DNA of 5,611 nt from assembly GCA_023145935.1 (NCBI GenBank), contig JAGLDB010000133.1, positions 1 through 5,611 of the forward strand, written 5' to 3'. The position numbers and the translations under genes were made by a program. Below, piece by piece: positions 1-5,611 of the stretch. Position 1 is the first letter of the stretch. Each line of letters begins with the position of its first letter. The notes under the pieces were generated by a model, which did not search any database, was not told the DNA's origin, and was given only the letters and a program-made list of their open reading frames with translations. This stretch comes from Candidatus Sabulitectum sp. Its GTDB lineage: Bacteria; Fermentibacterota; Fermentibacteria; Fermentibacterales; Fermentibacteraceae.

Positions 1-908
1 TCGACATGTCAAACGATTCCGGTCTTTTCAGAACCAGAGAGCAGCTTGAATCGGAGGGGTGGGAACTTAAGGGAAACATCTTCGAGAAAGACGCAGAAAA
101 CAAAAAAAGTAAATATCTGCCCCTCTATGAAGCAAAGATGATCCACCACTACAACCACCGTTTTGCAGATTACCGGGATCTCCCTAAAGGCTCAAAGAGC
201 ACTCAACTCCCAAGAGTGCCTATCGAAAGACTTCAGGATCCAAACTATGAGCCTTTGCCGAGGTATTGGGTGGTTGAAGAAGAGATTGACGCAAAACTCT
301 TTGAAAAGAATCATACGAAACAGTGGCAAATTGCTTATAGATGGATAGCTCGTTCAACCGACGCAAGAACATTTATTTCAGCGATTACTCCTAAGTGTGG
401 CTTCGGGAATAGTTCTCCAATTATCTTTGTTGATCAGAAGATTGATCCACTTTTGAGCTTATGCCTTGTTGCAAACCTCTCTTCATATGTATTTGATTAT
501 ATCGCAAGACAAAAATTGGGTGGGGCAAACATGACTTTTGGTACCATGAATCAGCTGCCTGCTCTTTCTCTAGAAACGTACTCATCCTTCTTTCCCAAAT
601 TGGGTAGTGGAAAACTATCCAATTGGATTGTACCACGAGTACTTAAATTGATCTACACTTCAGAAAAATTGAGACATTTCGCAATTGATTGTGGTCATGA
701 GGCTGATCCCCACTCAATTTGCGATGAAGAGCGTTTTCACATAAAATGCGAACTTGATGCATTATTCTTTTGTCTCTATGGGATTGATCACAATGATGTT
801 GAATACATTATGGATACATTCTCGATTTTGAAACGCAGAGATGAAGTACAATATGGTGAGTATAGAATAAAGAATGCTATTGGTGTTTTGATGAAAGAGA
901 TAAAATGA
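1..908 (+). CDS. C-terminal part of Eco57I/TaqI-like N6-adenine DNA methyltransferase (5' partial)
   Basis: The reading frame is open to the left edge (codon GAC precedes the first ATG at 6), so this is the 3' end of a larger gene rather than a 300-residue protein. No SAM-binding or NPPY catalytic motif is present; these should lie upstream. What remains looks like the target-recognition and C-terminal region of large Eco57I-type methylases of the kind found in DISARM, BREX and stand-alone restriction loci. Numbering from the ATG at 6, the signs are the LYEAKMIHHYNHRF segment (about residues 40-53), the block around GGANMTFGTMNQLPAL (about 172-187), and the tail ELDALFF.LYGI...VEYIMDTF...RRDE.QYGEYR near residues 245-290, a typical ending of this family. 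The protein would methylate adenine in a specific site to mark host DNA. The stop overlaps the next gene's start by 4 nt, implying one operon. The family is fairly certain; the exact system is not, because its other genes are outside the window. Confidence 0.85.
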   Translation, partial: DMSNDSGLFRTREQLESEGWELKGNIFEKDAENKKSKYLPLYEAKMIHHYNHRFADYRDLPKGSKSTQLPRVPIERLQDPNYEPLPRYWVVEEEIDAKLFEKNHTKQWQIAYRWIARSTDARTFISAITPKCGFGNSSPIIFVDQKIDPLLSLCLVANLSSYVFDYIARQKLGGANMTFGTMNQLPALSLETYSSFFPKLGSGKLSNWIVPRVLKLIYTSEKLRHFAIDCGHEADPHSICDEERFHIKCELDALFFCLYGIDHNDVEYIMDTFSILKRRDEVQYGEYRIKNAIGVLMKEIK

Positions 909-3064
909 CAAGTAAAACCAAAGATCATAGCATGTTGAGGAAAGCAATTCAGGCAATGAGAAGAAATCAATACTGCCAAGCTGAAGAATTGCTTCTTAGG
1001 ATCGGAGACCATTCCTTTTTCTATGTTGCTGCACAGGTAAATCTCGCAATGTTGCACTTGCGTCACAATCCCAATGGAATAGATATGGCGGAGGGGATAT
1101 TATCTAAATTGGCGATAGTGGATCATGAATTGTTTGAGAGTGATTTGGAGACATATCTCATACACCAAACAGTAAGATTTGAAGTGCTAAGTAAACAAAA
1201 TAGGGTCTTGGAAGCTGGCAAGATTGTGGATCATGTAAATGTACTTCTTGCTGAAGTATCTATGACACCGCGAGAGATGTCACAATACGCAAATTTTTTC
1301 AATAGTATCTCCATACCTATGCTGAAAATATATCCTACTTATGCATTGGAATTGCTGGAGAGTGGATTTAAATATATCAATGATACAACTGATTCAAGAG
1401 TAATTGCTGGAATGATGAATAATAGAGGAAATGCATTTTTTGCATTGGAAGATAGCAAGAAAGCTTTCGTTGCTTTTTCGGAAGGCAAGGAATACTCGGA
1501 AATGAATGATGTTCAGGATGAGGTGCACAGAGCGAATGTAGGCATGGCACAGACAAAGCAAGTCTTCCTGGAAAGAGAAGATATCGACAGAGTTATAATT
1601 GCTGCAAAGTATTCTAGAGATGCTGGAGACTGCGAAGTAGCAGTTAAAAGAACATGTATTGCGATGCAATTATCGATTAGTGAAAATGAAATAGAAACAA
1701 TTAAAGAATGTGCTTATAGTATAGTTGATTTCTCTAAGAATCTTGATATTTACTCTACGGTACGAAATCAAGCGCTATATTTTGCAGGAAGTCTCTTTGC
1801 TAACCGCTTGGAAGATGAGGATGCTAGTCTCGATGCTTTATCCAAAGCAGCACAAGGCTTTTTTTCCACTTCCACACGTGCGAATCTTATGTATGATAAA
1901 AAATACATCATGGTAGAAGGACATTTTTGTTTTCGCGAGTTGGCTAATCTCTTATTAGAGCATTCACGTGTCGATGAAGCATGTATGTTGATGGAGTTAG
2001 CAAGATTTTATGGATGGGCATTTTCCTTCTCAGACGAGCTTGCGAAAGAAATAGTAGCTAATAATCCACTGAAGGAAATGCCAGTAGAACTTGATACTAC
2101 GCTATTGCATGTGCTAGCAAAACAAATTACTCAAGCGGAAACACAGATTCATTTGGCAATTATTCCACCAAATATTGTTGCGTTTTTTGTCAGCAATGAT
2201 GGTGTTGATTTTATAAAAGAGGAGATACCAGCATCTTGCACTTATACATTTCTTAAAAAATTGCATCAAGTGCCCCAATTGCTCAAGAGCGGTCTTGGTC
2301 TAAATTCAATACCCCAGATAATATGTCAATTTGCTGAAAAAATGTCTGAGTACGTCAAGGGACGCAATAAAGCCATATCAAAGATTATTCCCTATGCTGG
2401 ACTACATCTAGTACCTTGGCGAGAAGTGCTGCAAGCTTACAATGATAATCTATATATGTCAAATTTAACTATGTGTTTCTCCGGTCTTGAGCGTTCGATT
2501 TGTCAGCCCATCGATATTGAGAGAACATCTATACTGACGTATTTTGCTAAGGACGAAGAGTTTGGTAAAGAGGCGGATGAGTTCATGAAGATCTTCAGTG
2601 ACTGTAATGTCATTGATGAAGCTGAATCGTTCCATATTAGTGATGCTTTAAAGCAGGATGATTTCGTATACGTGTCTTGTCATGGTGAACCAAACTCAGA
2701 TAACAGTGATGTATTTTTTAAATTGGAGGATGGTGTCCATCTGGGAACGGAGCTTGTGCCAGATAAAGTCAATGCAAAGATAGTTGTCCTATCCTCATGT
2801 GATTCAGCAACATTCTTCTATGCTCACGGAGAAGTTCTGAGTGGTACAATACCATATTTGTTATCGAAAGGATGCGATTATGTGATTGCGACTCGATTCC
2901 CTATTTCTCAAATCGCCGCACTTAGGTTTGCCCATCACTTCAGTCGTATGTTGAAATTGGAATACCCAGTAGAGGAAGCGTTCTCTAAAACGAAAGAGGG
3001 TATGCTGAAAGATTATCTAGGTGTATGGGAAGATGTAGCATGCATAGAAATATTCAGCAGATAA
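905..3064 (+). CDS. TPR-CHAT protein, putative caspase-like cysteine protease
   Basis: This is a complete 719-residue gene. The N-terminal half (about 1-390) is helical and repeat-like. The clearest TPR-type unit is near residues 172-200 (RGNAFFALEDSKKAFVAFSE), a probable protein-binding scaffold. The C-terminal part is a CHAT domain (clan CD, related to caspases and separase). It shows the entry strand IIPYAGLHLVPW (about 494-505), the histidine motif FVYVSCHGE (His593) and the cysteine motif IVVLSSCDSA (Cys632), then GTIPYLLSKGCDYVIATRFPI as in the family's last strand and helix. Both catalytic residues are intact, so it is probably an active protease. No signal peptide or membrane segment is evident, so it should be cytoplasmic. 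The ATG overlaps the methylase stop (ATGA) with only a weak purine stretch upstream (893-900), which suggests translational coupling. Known TPR-CHAT relatives include Csx29 of the type III-E CRISPR protease complex and CHAT proteases that activate bacterial gasdermins. Its substrate here is unknown; a defence effector role is inferred. Confidence 0.9.
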   Translation: MTSKTKDHSMLRKAIQAMRRNQYCQAEELLLRIGDHSFFYVAAQVNLAMLHLRHNPNGIDMAEGILSKLAIVDHELFESDLETYLIHQTVRFEVLSKQNRVLEAGKIVDHVNVLLAEVSMTPREMSQYANFFNSISIPMLKIYPTYALELLESGFKYINDTTDSRVIAGMMNNRGNAFFALEDSKKAFVAFSEGKEYSEMNDVQDEVHRANVGMAQTKQVFLEREDIDRVIIAAKYSRDAGDCEVAVKRTCIAMQLSISENEIETIKECAYSIVDFSKNLDIYSTVRNQALYFAGSLFANRLEDEDASLDALSKAAQGFFSTSTRANLMYDKKYIMVEGHFCFRELANLLLEHSRVDEACMLMELARFYGWAFSFSDELAKEIVANNPLKEMPVELDTTLLHVLAKQITQAETQIHLAIIPPNIVAFFVSNDGVDFIKEEIPASCTYTFLKKLHQVPQLLKSGLGLNSIPQIICQFAEKMSEYVKGRNKAISKIIPYAGLHLVPWREVLQAYNDNLYMSNLTMCFSGLERSICQPIDIERTSILTYFAKDEEFGKEADEFMKIFSDCNVIDEAESFHISDALKQDDFVYVSCHGEPNSDNSDVFFKLEDGVHLGTELVPDKVNAKIVVLSSCDSATFFYAHGEVLSGTIPYLLSKGCDYVIATRFPISQIAALRFAHHFSRMLKLEYPVEEAFSKTKEGMLKDYLGVWEDVACIEIFSR

Positions 3065-3211
3065 AAAAACGTTATATCAAAACAAAGTATCAATTCATAC
3101 AAGCGATTCTGTAGTTTCCCTCGTTTAAGCGATAGTTATTGGTACAAGACCTTCTGCGAACATCAGCTAGGAGGTAGAGTTGAAAAGATCTTGTGAAATA
3201 TATTGCCAGTT
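3065..3211. other. Intergenic gap between convergent genes
   Basis: This spacer separates the end of the TPR-CHAT gene from the end of the oppositely oriented DUF2335 gene. A shared terminator would be expected, but I see no convincing GC-rich hairpin followed by a T-run on either strand. The only symmetry found is a loose inverted repeat, 3144-3153 against 3185-3194, with one mismatch and a 31-nt loop, too weak to call a terminator. Confidence 0.5.
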
Positions 3212-3685
3212 CTAGTGTTGTTTCCCCCTCCCACGGATGAATGCAACGACAATTGTAGTTATAGGAAGACCAAAGGCAGCAATAGCAGCTTTCGTATATC
3301 CCTGAAGAGCTAAAGTAAGGCCGACCAAACCGAAAAACAGAGCTAAGATAAAAGCAAATGTTTGGCCCCGCTTGTTTTGATCCTCACGGCTATCAATAAC
3401 TGTACTTTCAATTGATCTTCGGTGAGAAGACTGTTCTTCTGCCATACACATGATTCGTTCAGCACCATTGGGTATGATGTTGTTGTAGCGTTCGAGAGTG
3501 TCTGGATCAGGGAGAGGGCCTATGTGAAGCATTTGCCTTTCAATGACAGCAATGGCTCTTTCTCGTCTTTCCGGTTCGGAAAGAATTTCCTCAAGAATAA
3601 TTTCATCACTCTTGATAGAATCAGCTTGTCGTTTAGCTAAAGATTTTTCAGAAGAGTCTTTCTTCGGCTTTTGTGAATCAGCCAT
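3212..3685 (-). CDS. DUF2335 family membrane protein
   Basis: This is a complete 157-residue protein. Residues 1-40 are charged and polar. Residues 55-92 carry the family signature GPLPDPDTLERYNNIIPNGA, followed by ERIMCMAEEQ and HRR. A polar linker leads to two hydrophobic helices at about 109-128 and 132-150 joined by a short turn, then a basic tail (RGRGKQH). The expected topology is a helical hairpin in the inner membrane with the soluble N-terminal domain in the cytoplasm. DUF2335 has no established function that I know of. The start codon lies inside the upstream gene (8-nt overlap) without an obvious Shine-Dalgarno sequence, so translation is probably coupled to it. The gene converges on the methylase/CHAT operon and so is transcribed separately. 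A membrane-acting effector role is possible because short two-helix proteins serve that way in several defence systems, but nothing here proves it. Confidence 0.85.
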   Translation of the reverse strand: MADSQKPKKDSSEKSLAKRQADSIKSDEIILEEILSEPERRERAIAVIERQMLHIGPLPDPDTLERYNNIIPNGAERIMCMAEEQSSHRRSIESTVIDSREDQNKRGQTFAFILALFFGLVGLTLALQGYTKAAIAAFGLPITTIVVAFIRGRGKQH

Positions 3686-3899
3686 TAGAACTAATGGTTA
3701 ATTTTATCTTCATAACTGCATTGAGAATGTCTTGTCCTACCATTCGCCAGTCACTGCGAATGGCTTTTTCGTCAGCTTCTATTGTAGAATCTGAGTAATT
3801 GTAATCATAGTACTTTCCATAAATAGAAGCTACTGAACCGATACCAGTTACAAAGTCAACTTCTGGCACAAGGAAATCAGTTCCCAATTTAGATTCCAT
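3678..3899 (-). CDS. Small conserved hypothetical protein, partner of DUF2335
   Basis: This is a 73-residue protein of unknown function. It is soluble, with no membrane segment or signal peptide. Visible traits are FLVPEVDFVTGIGSVASIYG near the N-terminus, a tyrosine-rich YDYNYS segment, then ADEKAIRSDWRMVGQDILNA, a likely amphipathic helix. From memory, small proteins with the pattern YNYS...EAD..A..SDW..VG.D are often encoded directly ahead of DUF2335 genes; I could not check this by search. The start at 3899 is supported by an AAGGAG Shine-Dalgarno (complement of 3907-3912) seven bases upstream. Its last eight bases contain the ATG of the DUF2335 gene, so the two products are probably made in linked amounts and may interact. 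Confidence 0.75.
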   Translation of the reverse strand: MESKLGTDFLVPEVDFVTGIGSVASIYGKYYDYNYSDSTIEADEKAIRSDWRMVGQDILNAVMKIKLTISSNG

Positions 3900-3906
3900 T
3901 CTATCT

Positions 3907-3912
3907 CTCCTT
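3907..3912 (-). promoter_or_regulatory. Ribosome binding site of the small DUF2335-partner gene
   Basis: On the minus strand this reads AAGGAG, followed by seven bases (AGATAGA) and the ATG at 3899. It is a near-consensus Shine-Dalgarno at good spacing and fixes the start of the two-gene unit. Confidence 0.75.
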
Positions 3913-3929
3913 AAGATTCATTCATTAGT

Positions 3930-3959
3930 AGTATAAGCATATAGCTCATTAACAGGCAA
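3930..3959 (-). promoter_or_regulatory. Candidate sigma-70-type promoter for the two-gene DUF2335 unit
   Basis: Read on the minus strand, TTGCCT (complement of 3954-3959, 4 of 6 consensus) is followed by an 18-base spacer and TATACT (complement of 3930-3935, 5 of 6 consensus). Transcription would start near 3922, giving a leader of about 22 nt that includes the AAGGAG site. Position and spacing are good, but the region is AT-rich, so chance matches are possible. Confidence 0.4.
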
Positions 3960-3960
3960 A

Positions 3961-4168
3961 CCCTCTTTGATGCTCGAATATAATACATGTAATATTGAAA
4001 TATGTTCCAATACAAACCGTAGCCTTAGTGACAAGACTTAGAGAGTAGTTCGTTTCTGAGCAGGCTTGCCATATCAATGTTGCATTTTTAGATTGTTACT
4101 CAGATAACCAAGATGCATTGGATAAAGTCTCATGTTTGTGAAGAGCAGGTTATAAAAGAGAGAATGAG
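3961..4168. other. Non-coding stretch left of the IS relic
   Basis: No open frame of believable length occurs on either strand in this AT-rich stretch. Short coding-like peptides appear near 4090-4168 (for example a frame reading EEQVIKERM just before the IS end), but stops interrupt them and no start or ribosome binding site supports them. It may be the decayed left side of whatever the insertion sequence entered. Confidence 0.4.
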
Positions 4169-4184
4169 TGTCAATGGCTAGGGG
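4169..4184 (+). repeat. Left terminal inverted repeat of the IS relic
   Basis: The sequence is TGTCAATGGCTAGGGG. It matches the complement of the right end (TGTCAATGCTAGGGG) apart from one extra G. Beyond this core the two ends stay G-rich but diverge. Confidence 0.7.
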
Positions 4185-4275
4185 TGGAGGGCAGCCGTAG
4201 GGACCACCTGAGCAATTACTTTTTATCTGGAGTCCTCTCTTAAATATGGAGGCTTTCAGTGCAAATTATTTTTCA

Positions 4276-4282
4276 GGGGGAG
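4276..4282 (+). promoter_or_regulatory. Ribosome binding site of the istA remnant
   Basis: GGGGGAG lies eight bases before the ATG at 4291. It supports that ATG as the original transposase start. Confidence 0.55.
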
Positions 4283-4290
4283 ACATCCAC

Positions 4291-4526
4291 ATGAGCGAAG
4301 TTATCGAGATCACCTACCGTTTAAGGAAAGGACGGTCTCAAAGGCTTTTCACAGAGATACGAGAGCCGGTCGAAAGACGGTGAAGAAGTATTACGAATTT
4401 GTGGAAAAGAACGGATGTTTTTCTCCGAAAGTATTTCTGCTAACACCGGAGATGGTTGCTGAAAAGTTGGCCTGTAGAGAGAAAATCAAAGGTGTAAAAA
4501 AACAGTCTCACTGGTGCCCCCCCTAG
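4291..4526 (+). pseudogene. istA: Truncated, frameshifted IS21-type transposase (istA N-terminus)
   Basis: From the ATG at 4291 the frame reads MSEVIEITYRLRKGRSQ, then derails and stops at 4381-4383. The natural continuation is in the frame starting at 4338: KAFHRDTRAGRKTVKKYYEF, then VEKNG. Joined, the two give a typical helix-turn-helix N-terminus of IstA transposases, which bind the element's ends. A single-base deletion near 4340-4342 explains the shift: restoring one G would give TCT CAG AAG GCT. After about residue 45 the similarity fades, and the frame ends at TAG 4524-4526, inside the right terminal repeat. The DDE catalytic domain is therefore gone. The gene is dead twice over, by frameshift and by internal deletion. 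A different HTH-bearing transposase family is possible but less likely. Confidence 0.65.
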
Positions 4527-4534
4527 CATTGACA
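4520..4534 (-). repeat. Right terminal inverted repeat of the IS relic
   Basis: On the minus strand it reads TGTCAATGCTAGGGG, the counterpart of 4169-4184 with one base fewer. It contains the stop codon of the istA remnant. Confidence 0.7.
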
Positions 4535-4806
4535 AAAGCACATTGAGCATAAAAAATGGAATACTTGCTTATATGCTTGACCTTGTTGAAAAGTGAAAGC
4601 AATATCGATTGGAATGATAATTCAGTTTACTGCGTTGAGTACGATCTTGAACAGGAACTTTCTGAAGGAGAAAGCAGGCTCTTGTCGAGGGTTATTGGAT
4701 TGTGTGAAGACATCAATTATTGTTTTATATGAGTGACATGTATAAGGAAGAGGTTGAGACATGGCACCAACATGCAAATTATGGGATCGCAAAAAACTAT
4801 TCTTGA
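4535..4806 (+). pseudogene. Broken coding-like stretch of unknown origin
   Basis: Three short frames follow one another with protein-like composition. The first (to the stop at 4594-4596) reads SIKNGILAYMLDLVEK. The second (ATG 4556, stop 4730-4732, 58 codons) contains DWNDNSVYCVEYDLEQELSE, then GESRLLSRVIGLCEDI. The third (ATG 4729, stop 4804-4806, 25 codons) reads MSDMYKEEVETWHQHANYGI. The first and third share a frame and the second is shifted, so two frameshifts would join them into one polypeptide. I do not recognise the family. No good ribosome binding site precedes the 58-codon frame. It could be the tail of a gene broken by the IS insertion, or a real 58-codon gene overlapping a 25-codon one by ATGA. 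I favour decay. Confidence 0.35.
4754..4782 (+). promoter_or_regulatory. Candidate promoter for the HARE-HTH/GIY-YIG gene
   Basis: TTGAGA (4754-4759, 5 of 6 consensus) is followed by a 17-base spacer and AATTAT (4777-4782, 4 of 6). Transcription would start near 4790, about 37 nt ahead of the ATG. The -10 match is mediocre, so this is a suggestion only. Confidence 0.3.
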
Positions 4807-4811
4807 TAAGG

Positions 4812-4817
4812 AAAGGA
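4812..4817 (+). promoter_or_regulatory. Ribosome binding site of the HARE-HTH/GIY-YIG gene
   Basis: AAAGGA lies nine bases before the ATG at 4827. The nearer ATG at 4819 meets a stop after two codons, so this site decides for 4827 as the start. Confidence 0.6.
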
Positions 4818-4826
4818 AATGCAATA

Positions 4827-5611
4827 ATGCCCAATGAATTAACTTGGCGAAAGGCTATTGATAAGGTTCTTGCCGCTTCTACAGCCCCATTGCACTACAG
4901 CGAGATTGCGGAAAAGATAATTTCTGATAGTCTTCGTAAAAATCTCGGAGCCACTCCATCTGCAACTGTAAATGCACAGATTAGTGGATCAATCAAACAT
5001 GATGGAGATTCTTCGCCGTACAGCAGGGTTGGCAAAGGGATTTATACTTTGTCTAGCAGAGTAAAACATCTTCAATCAAATGCCCAAGAAACAAAAACCT
5101 CAAAGATTAATTTGGATGAATCAGAAGACCAATATGATCTTGTAAGTTCTTTCGGGATGTTTTGGAAAAGAGAATATGTAAGTTGGAAATCTAATCCAAA
5201 ATTACTTGGGATGCAGCAGATTGGTGCAACTCCAGTTGATTTTAACAAGCAGCGTGGGATTTATCTTCTTTATGATGGCAGAGAAGTTGTTTATGTTGGA
5301 CGGACAACGGAGAGACCTCTCGGCAAGCGCCTGTATGAACACACAATAGATCGAATGTCAGCAAGATGGGATAGATTCTCTTGGTTTGGACTGCTTCCTG
5401 TATCAGATGAGGGGGATCTTGGTGTGTTACCAGAAAATTATGATGCTTTGAAGATGATACCAGCACTTGAAGCCATTTTGATTGAAGCTTTGGAGCCACG
5501 ACAAAACCGGAAAAGAGGAGATGACCTTGCCTCTGTAGAATACATACAGAGAGAAGATCCTGAGATCATAAAAAGAAAAACAAAAGCGATTATGGAAGCA
5601 GCATTGAGTAA
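4827..5611 (+). CDS. HARE-HTH and GIY-YIG nuclease domain protein (3' partial)
   Basis: At least 261 codons are open to the right edge. Residues about 5-75 form a HARE-HTH domain (WRKAIDKVLAASTAPLHYSE, then IAEKI, ending GKGIYTL). This winged-helix-like module is found in restriction enzymes and chromatin proteins and is proposed to sense modified DNA. A linker follows, then WKREYVSWKSNPKLLGMQQIG and a GIY-YIG nuclease domain from about 143. The GIY motif is RGIYLLY (Tyr146) and the YIG-equivalent is VVYVGRT (Tyr156). LGKRLYEH supplies Arg168 and His172, aligning with Arg27 and His31 of I-TevI. LEAILIEALEP supplies Glu215, the metal ligand, and RQNRKRG supplies Asn227. All key residues are present, so an active DNA nuclease is expected. 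The last residues visible (KRKTKAIMEAALS) look close to a natural C-terminus. No methylase lies immediately upstream. A restriction-like or modification-dependent defence role is inferred. Confidence 0.88.
   Translation, partial: MPNELTWRKAIDKVLAASTAPLHYSEIAEKIISDSLRKNLGATPSATVNAQISGSIKHDGDSSPYSRVGKGIYTLSSRVKHLQSNAQETKTSKINLDESEDQYDLVSSFGMFWKREYVSWKSNPKLLGMQQIGATPVDFNKQRGIYLLYDGREVVYVGRTTERPLGKRLYEHTIDRMSARWDRFSWFGLLPVSDEGDLGVLPENYDALKMIPALEAILIEALEPRQNRKRGDDLASVEYIQREDPEIIKRKTKAIMEAALS

Larger units (their letters stand above)
4169..4534 (+). mobile_element. Internally deleted IS21-family-like element
   Basis: A 366-bp remnant is bounded by imperfect terminal inverted repeats that begin TGTCAATG at both ends. 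Between them are a leader of about 120 bp, a ribosome binding site, and the N-terminal helix-turn-helix portion of an IstA-like transposase. IS21 elements are normally about 2 kb or more and carry istA followed by istB. Here most of istA and all of istB are missing, and the reading frame runs straight into the right terminal repeat. It therefore cannot transpose by itself, though it could in principle be mobilised in trans. I found no clear target-site duplication: the left flank reads AATGAG and the right flank AAAGCA. Family assignment rests on the transposase N-terminus and is probable, not proven. Confidence 0.65.

Noticed and set aside
6..908. The ATG at 6 as the true start of a 300-residue protein
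   Set aside because: The frame is open to the left edge, and the content matches only the C-terminal part of a large methylase with no catalytic motif, so the start is upstream.
788..1066. Minus-strand frames across the methylase/CHAT junction
   Set aside because: They are antisense shadows of two well-supported genes, and their hydrophobic look is a by-product of the complementary codons.
3144..3194. Inverted repeat ACAAGACCTT / AAGATCTTGT as a shared terminator
   Set aside because: It has one mismatch, low GC, a 31-nt loop and no adjacent T-run, so it is not a convincing terminator.
3422..3640. 72-codon + strand frame
   Set aside because: It is antisense to the DUF2335 gene and shows no recognisable family features or ribosome binding site.
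4160..4542. Target-site duplication around the IS relic
   Set aside because: The bases just outside the two ends (AATGAG and AAAGCA) do not match, so no duplication can be claimed.
3961..4826. CRISPR array or tandem repeats in the gene-poor region
   Set aside because: I found no regularly spaced repeats; the only repeat pair is the inverted ends of the IS relic.
4622..4834. 70-codon minus-strand frame with a hydrophobic start
   Set aside because: It has no ribosome binding site, lies opposite coding-like + strand fragments and overlaps the start of the nuclease gene; composition looks like chance.
5242..5499. 85-codon minus-strand frame
   Set aside because: It lies entirely opposite the GIY-YIG domain, whose conserved motifs show that the + strand is the coding one.

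Overview
The window is a mid-to-low-GC bacterial accessory region that reads as part of a defence island. Bacterial origin is supported by Shine-Dalgarno-type ribosome binding sites, tightly overlapping genes and an IS21-like insertion-sequence relic. I see no marker that fixes the phylum, and no rRNA, tRNA or CRISPR array.

Left part (1-3064, + strand): the 3' end of a large Eco57I/TaqI-like adenine DNA methyltransferase gene runs in from the left edge. Only its target-recognition/C-terminal part is present. It overlaps by 4 nt (ATGA) a 719-codon gene for a TPR-CHAT protein, a caspase-like protease with an intact His593/Cys632 pair. The coupling suggests one operon joining DNA modification or phage sensing to a protease effector. 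The rest of that operon, including the methylase catalytic domain and perhaps a helicase or nuclease, lies upstream of the window.

Middle part (3212-3960, - strand): a convergent two-gene unit with its own candidate promoter encodes a 73-residue soluble protein and a 157-residue DUF2335 protein with two C-terminal membrane helices. The two genes overlap by 8 nt. DUF2335 has no established function that I know of. The small soluble partner plus two-helix membrane protein resembles a sensor/effector or toxin/regulator pair, but that is inference.

Scar region (3961-4826): a 366-bp relic of an IS21-family element (4169-4534) is bounded by recognisable imperfect inverted repeats. It keeps only the frameshifted N-terminal helix-turn-helix part of istA and has no istB. 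To its right lies a short, broken stretch of coding-like sequence of unknown origin. To its left, 3961-4168 holds no gene I can support.

Right part (4827-5611, + strand): a gene with its own ribosome binding site encodes an N-terminal HARE-HTH domain followed by a GIY-YIG nuclease domain with all key catalytic residues in place. It runs off the right edge and is probably nearly complete. This architecture fits a restriction-type or modified-DNA-sensing nuclease.

The region most worth following up is the methyltransferase + TPR-CHAT operon together with the DUF2335 pair that converges on it.
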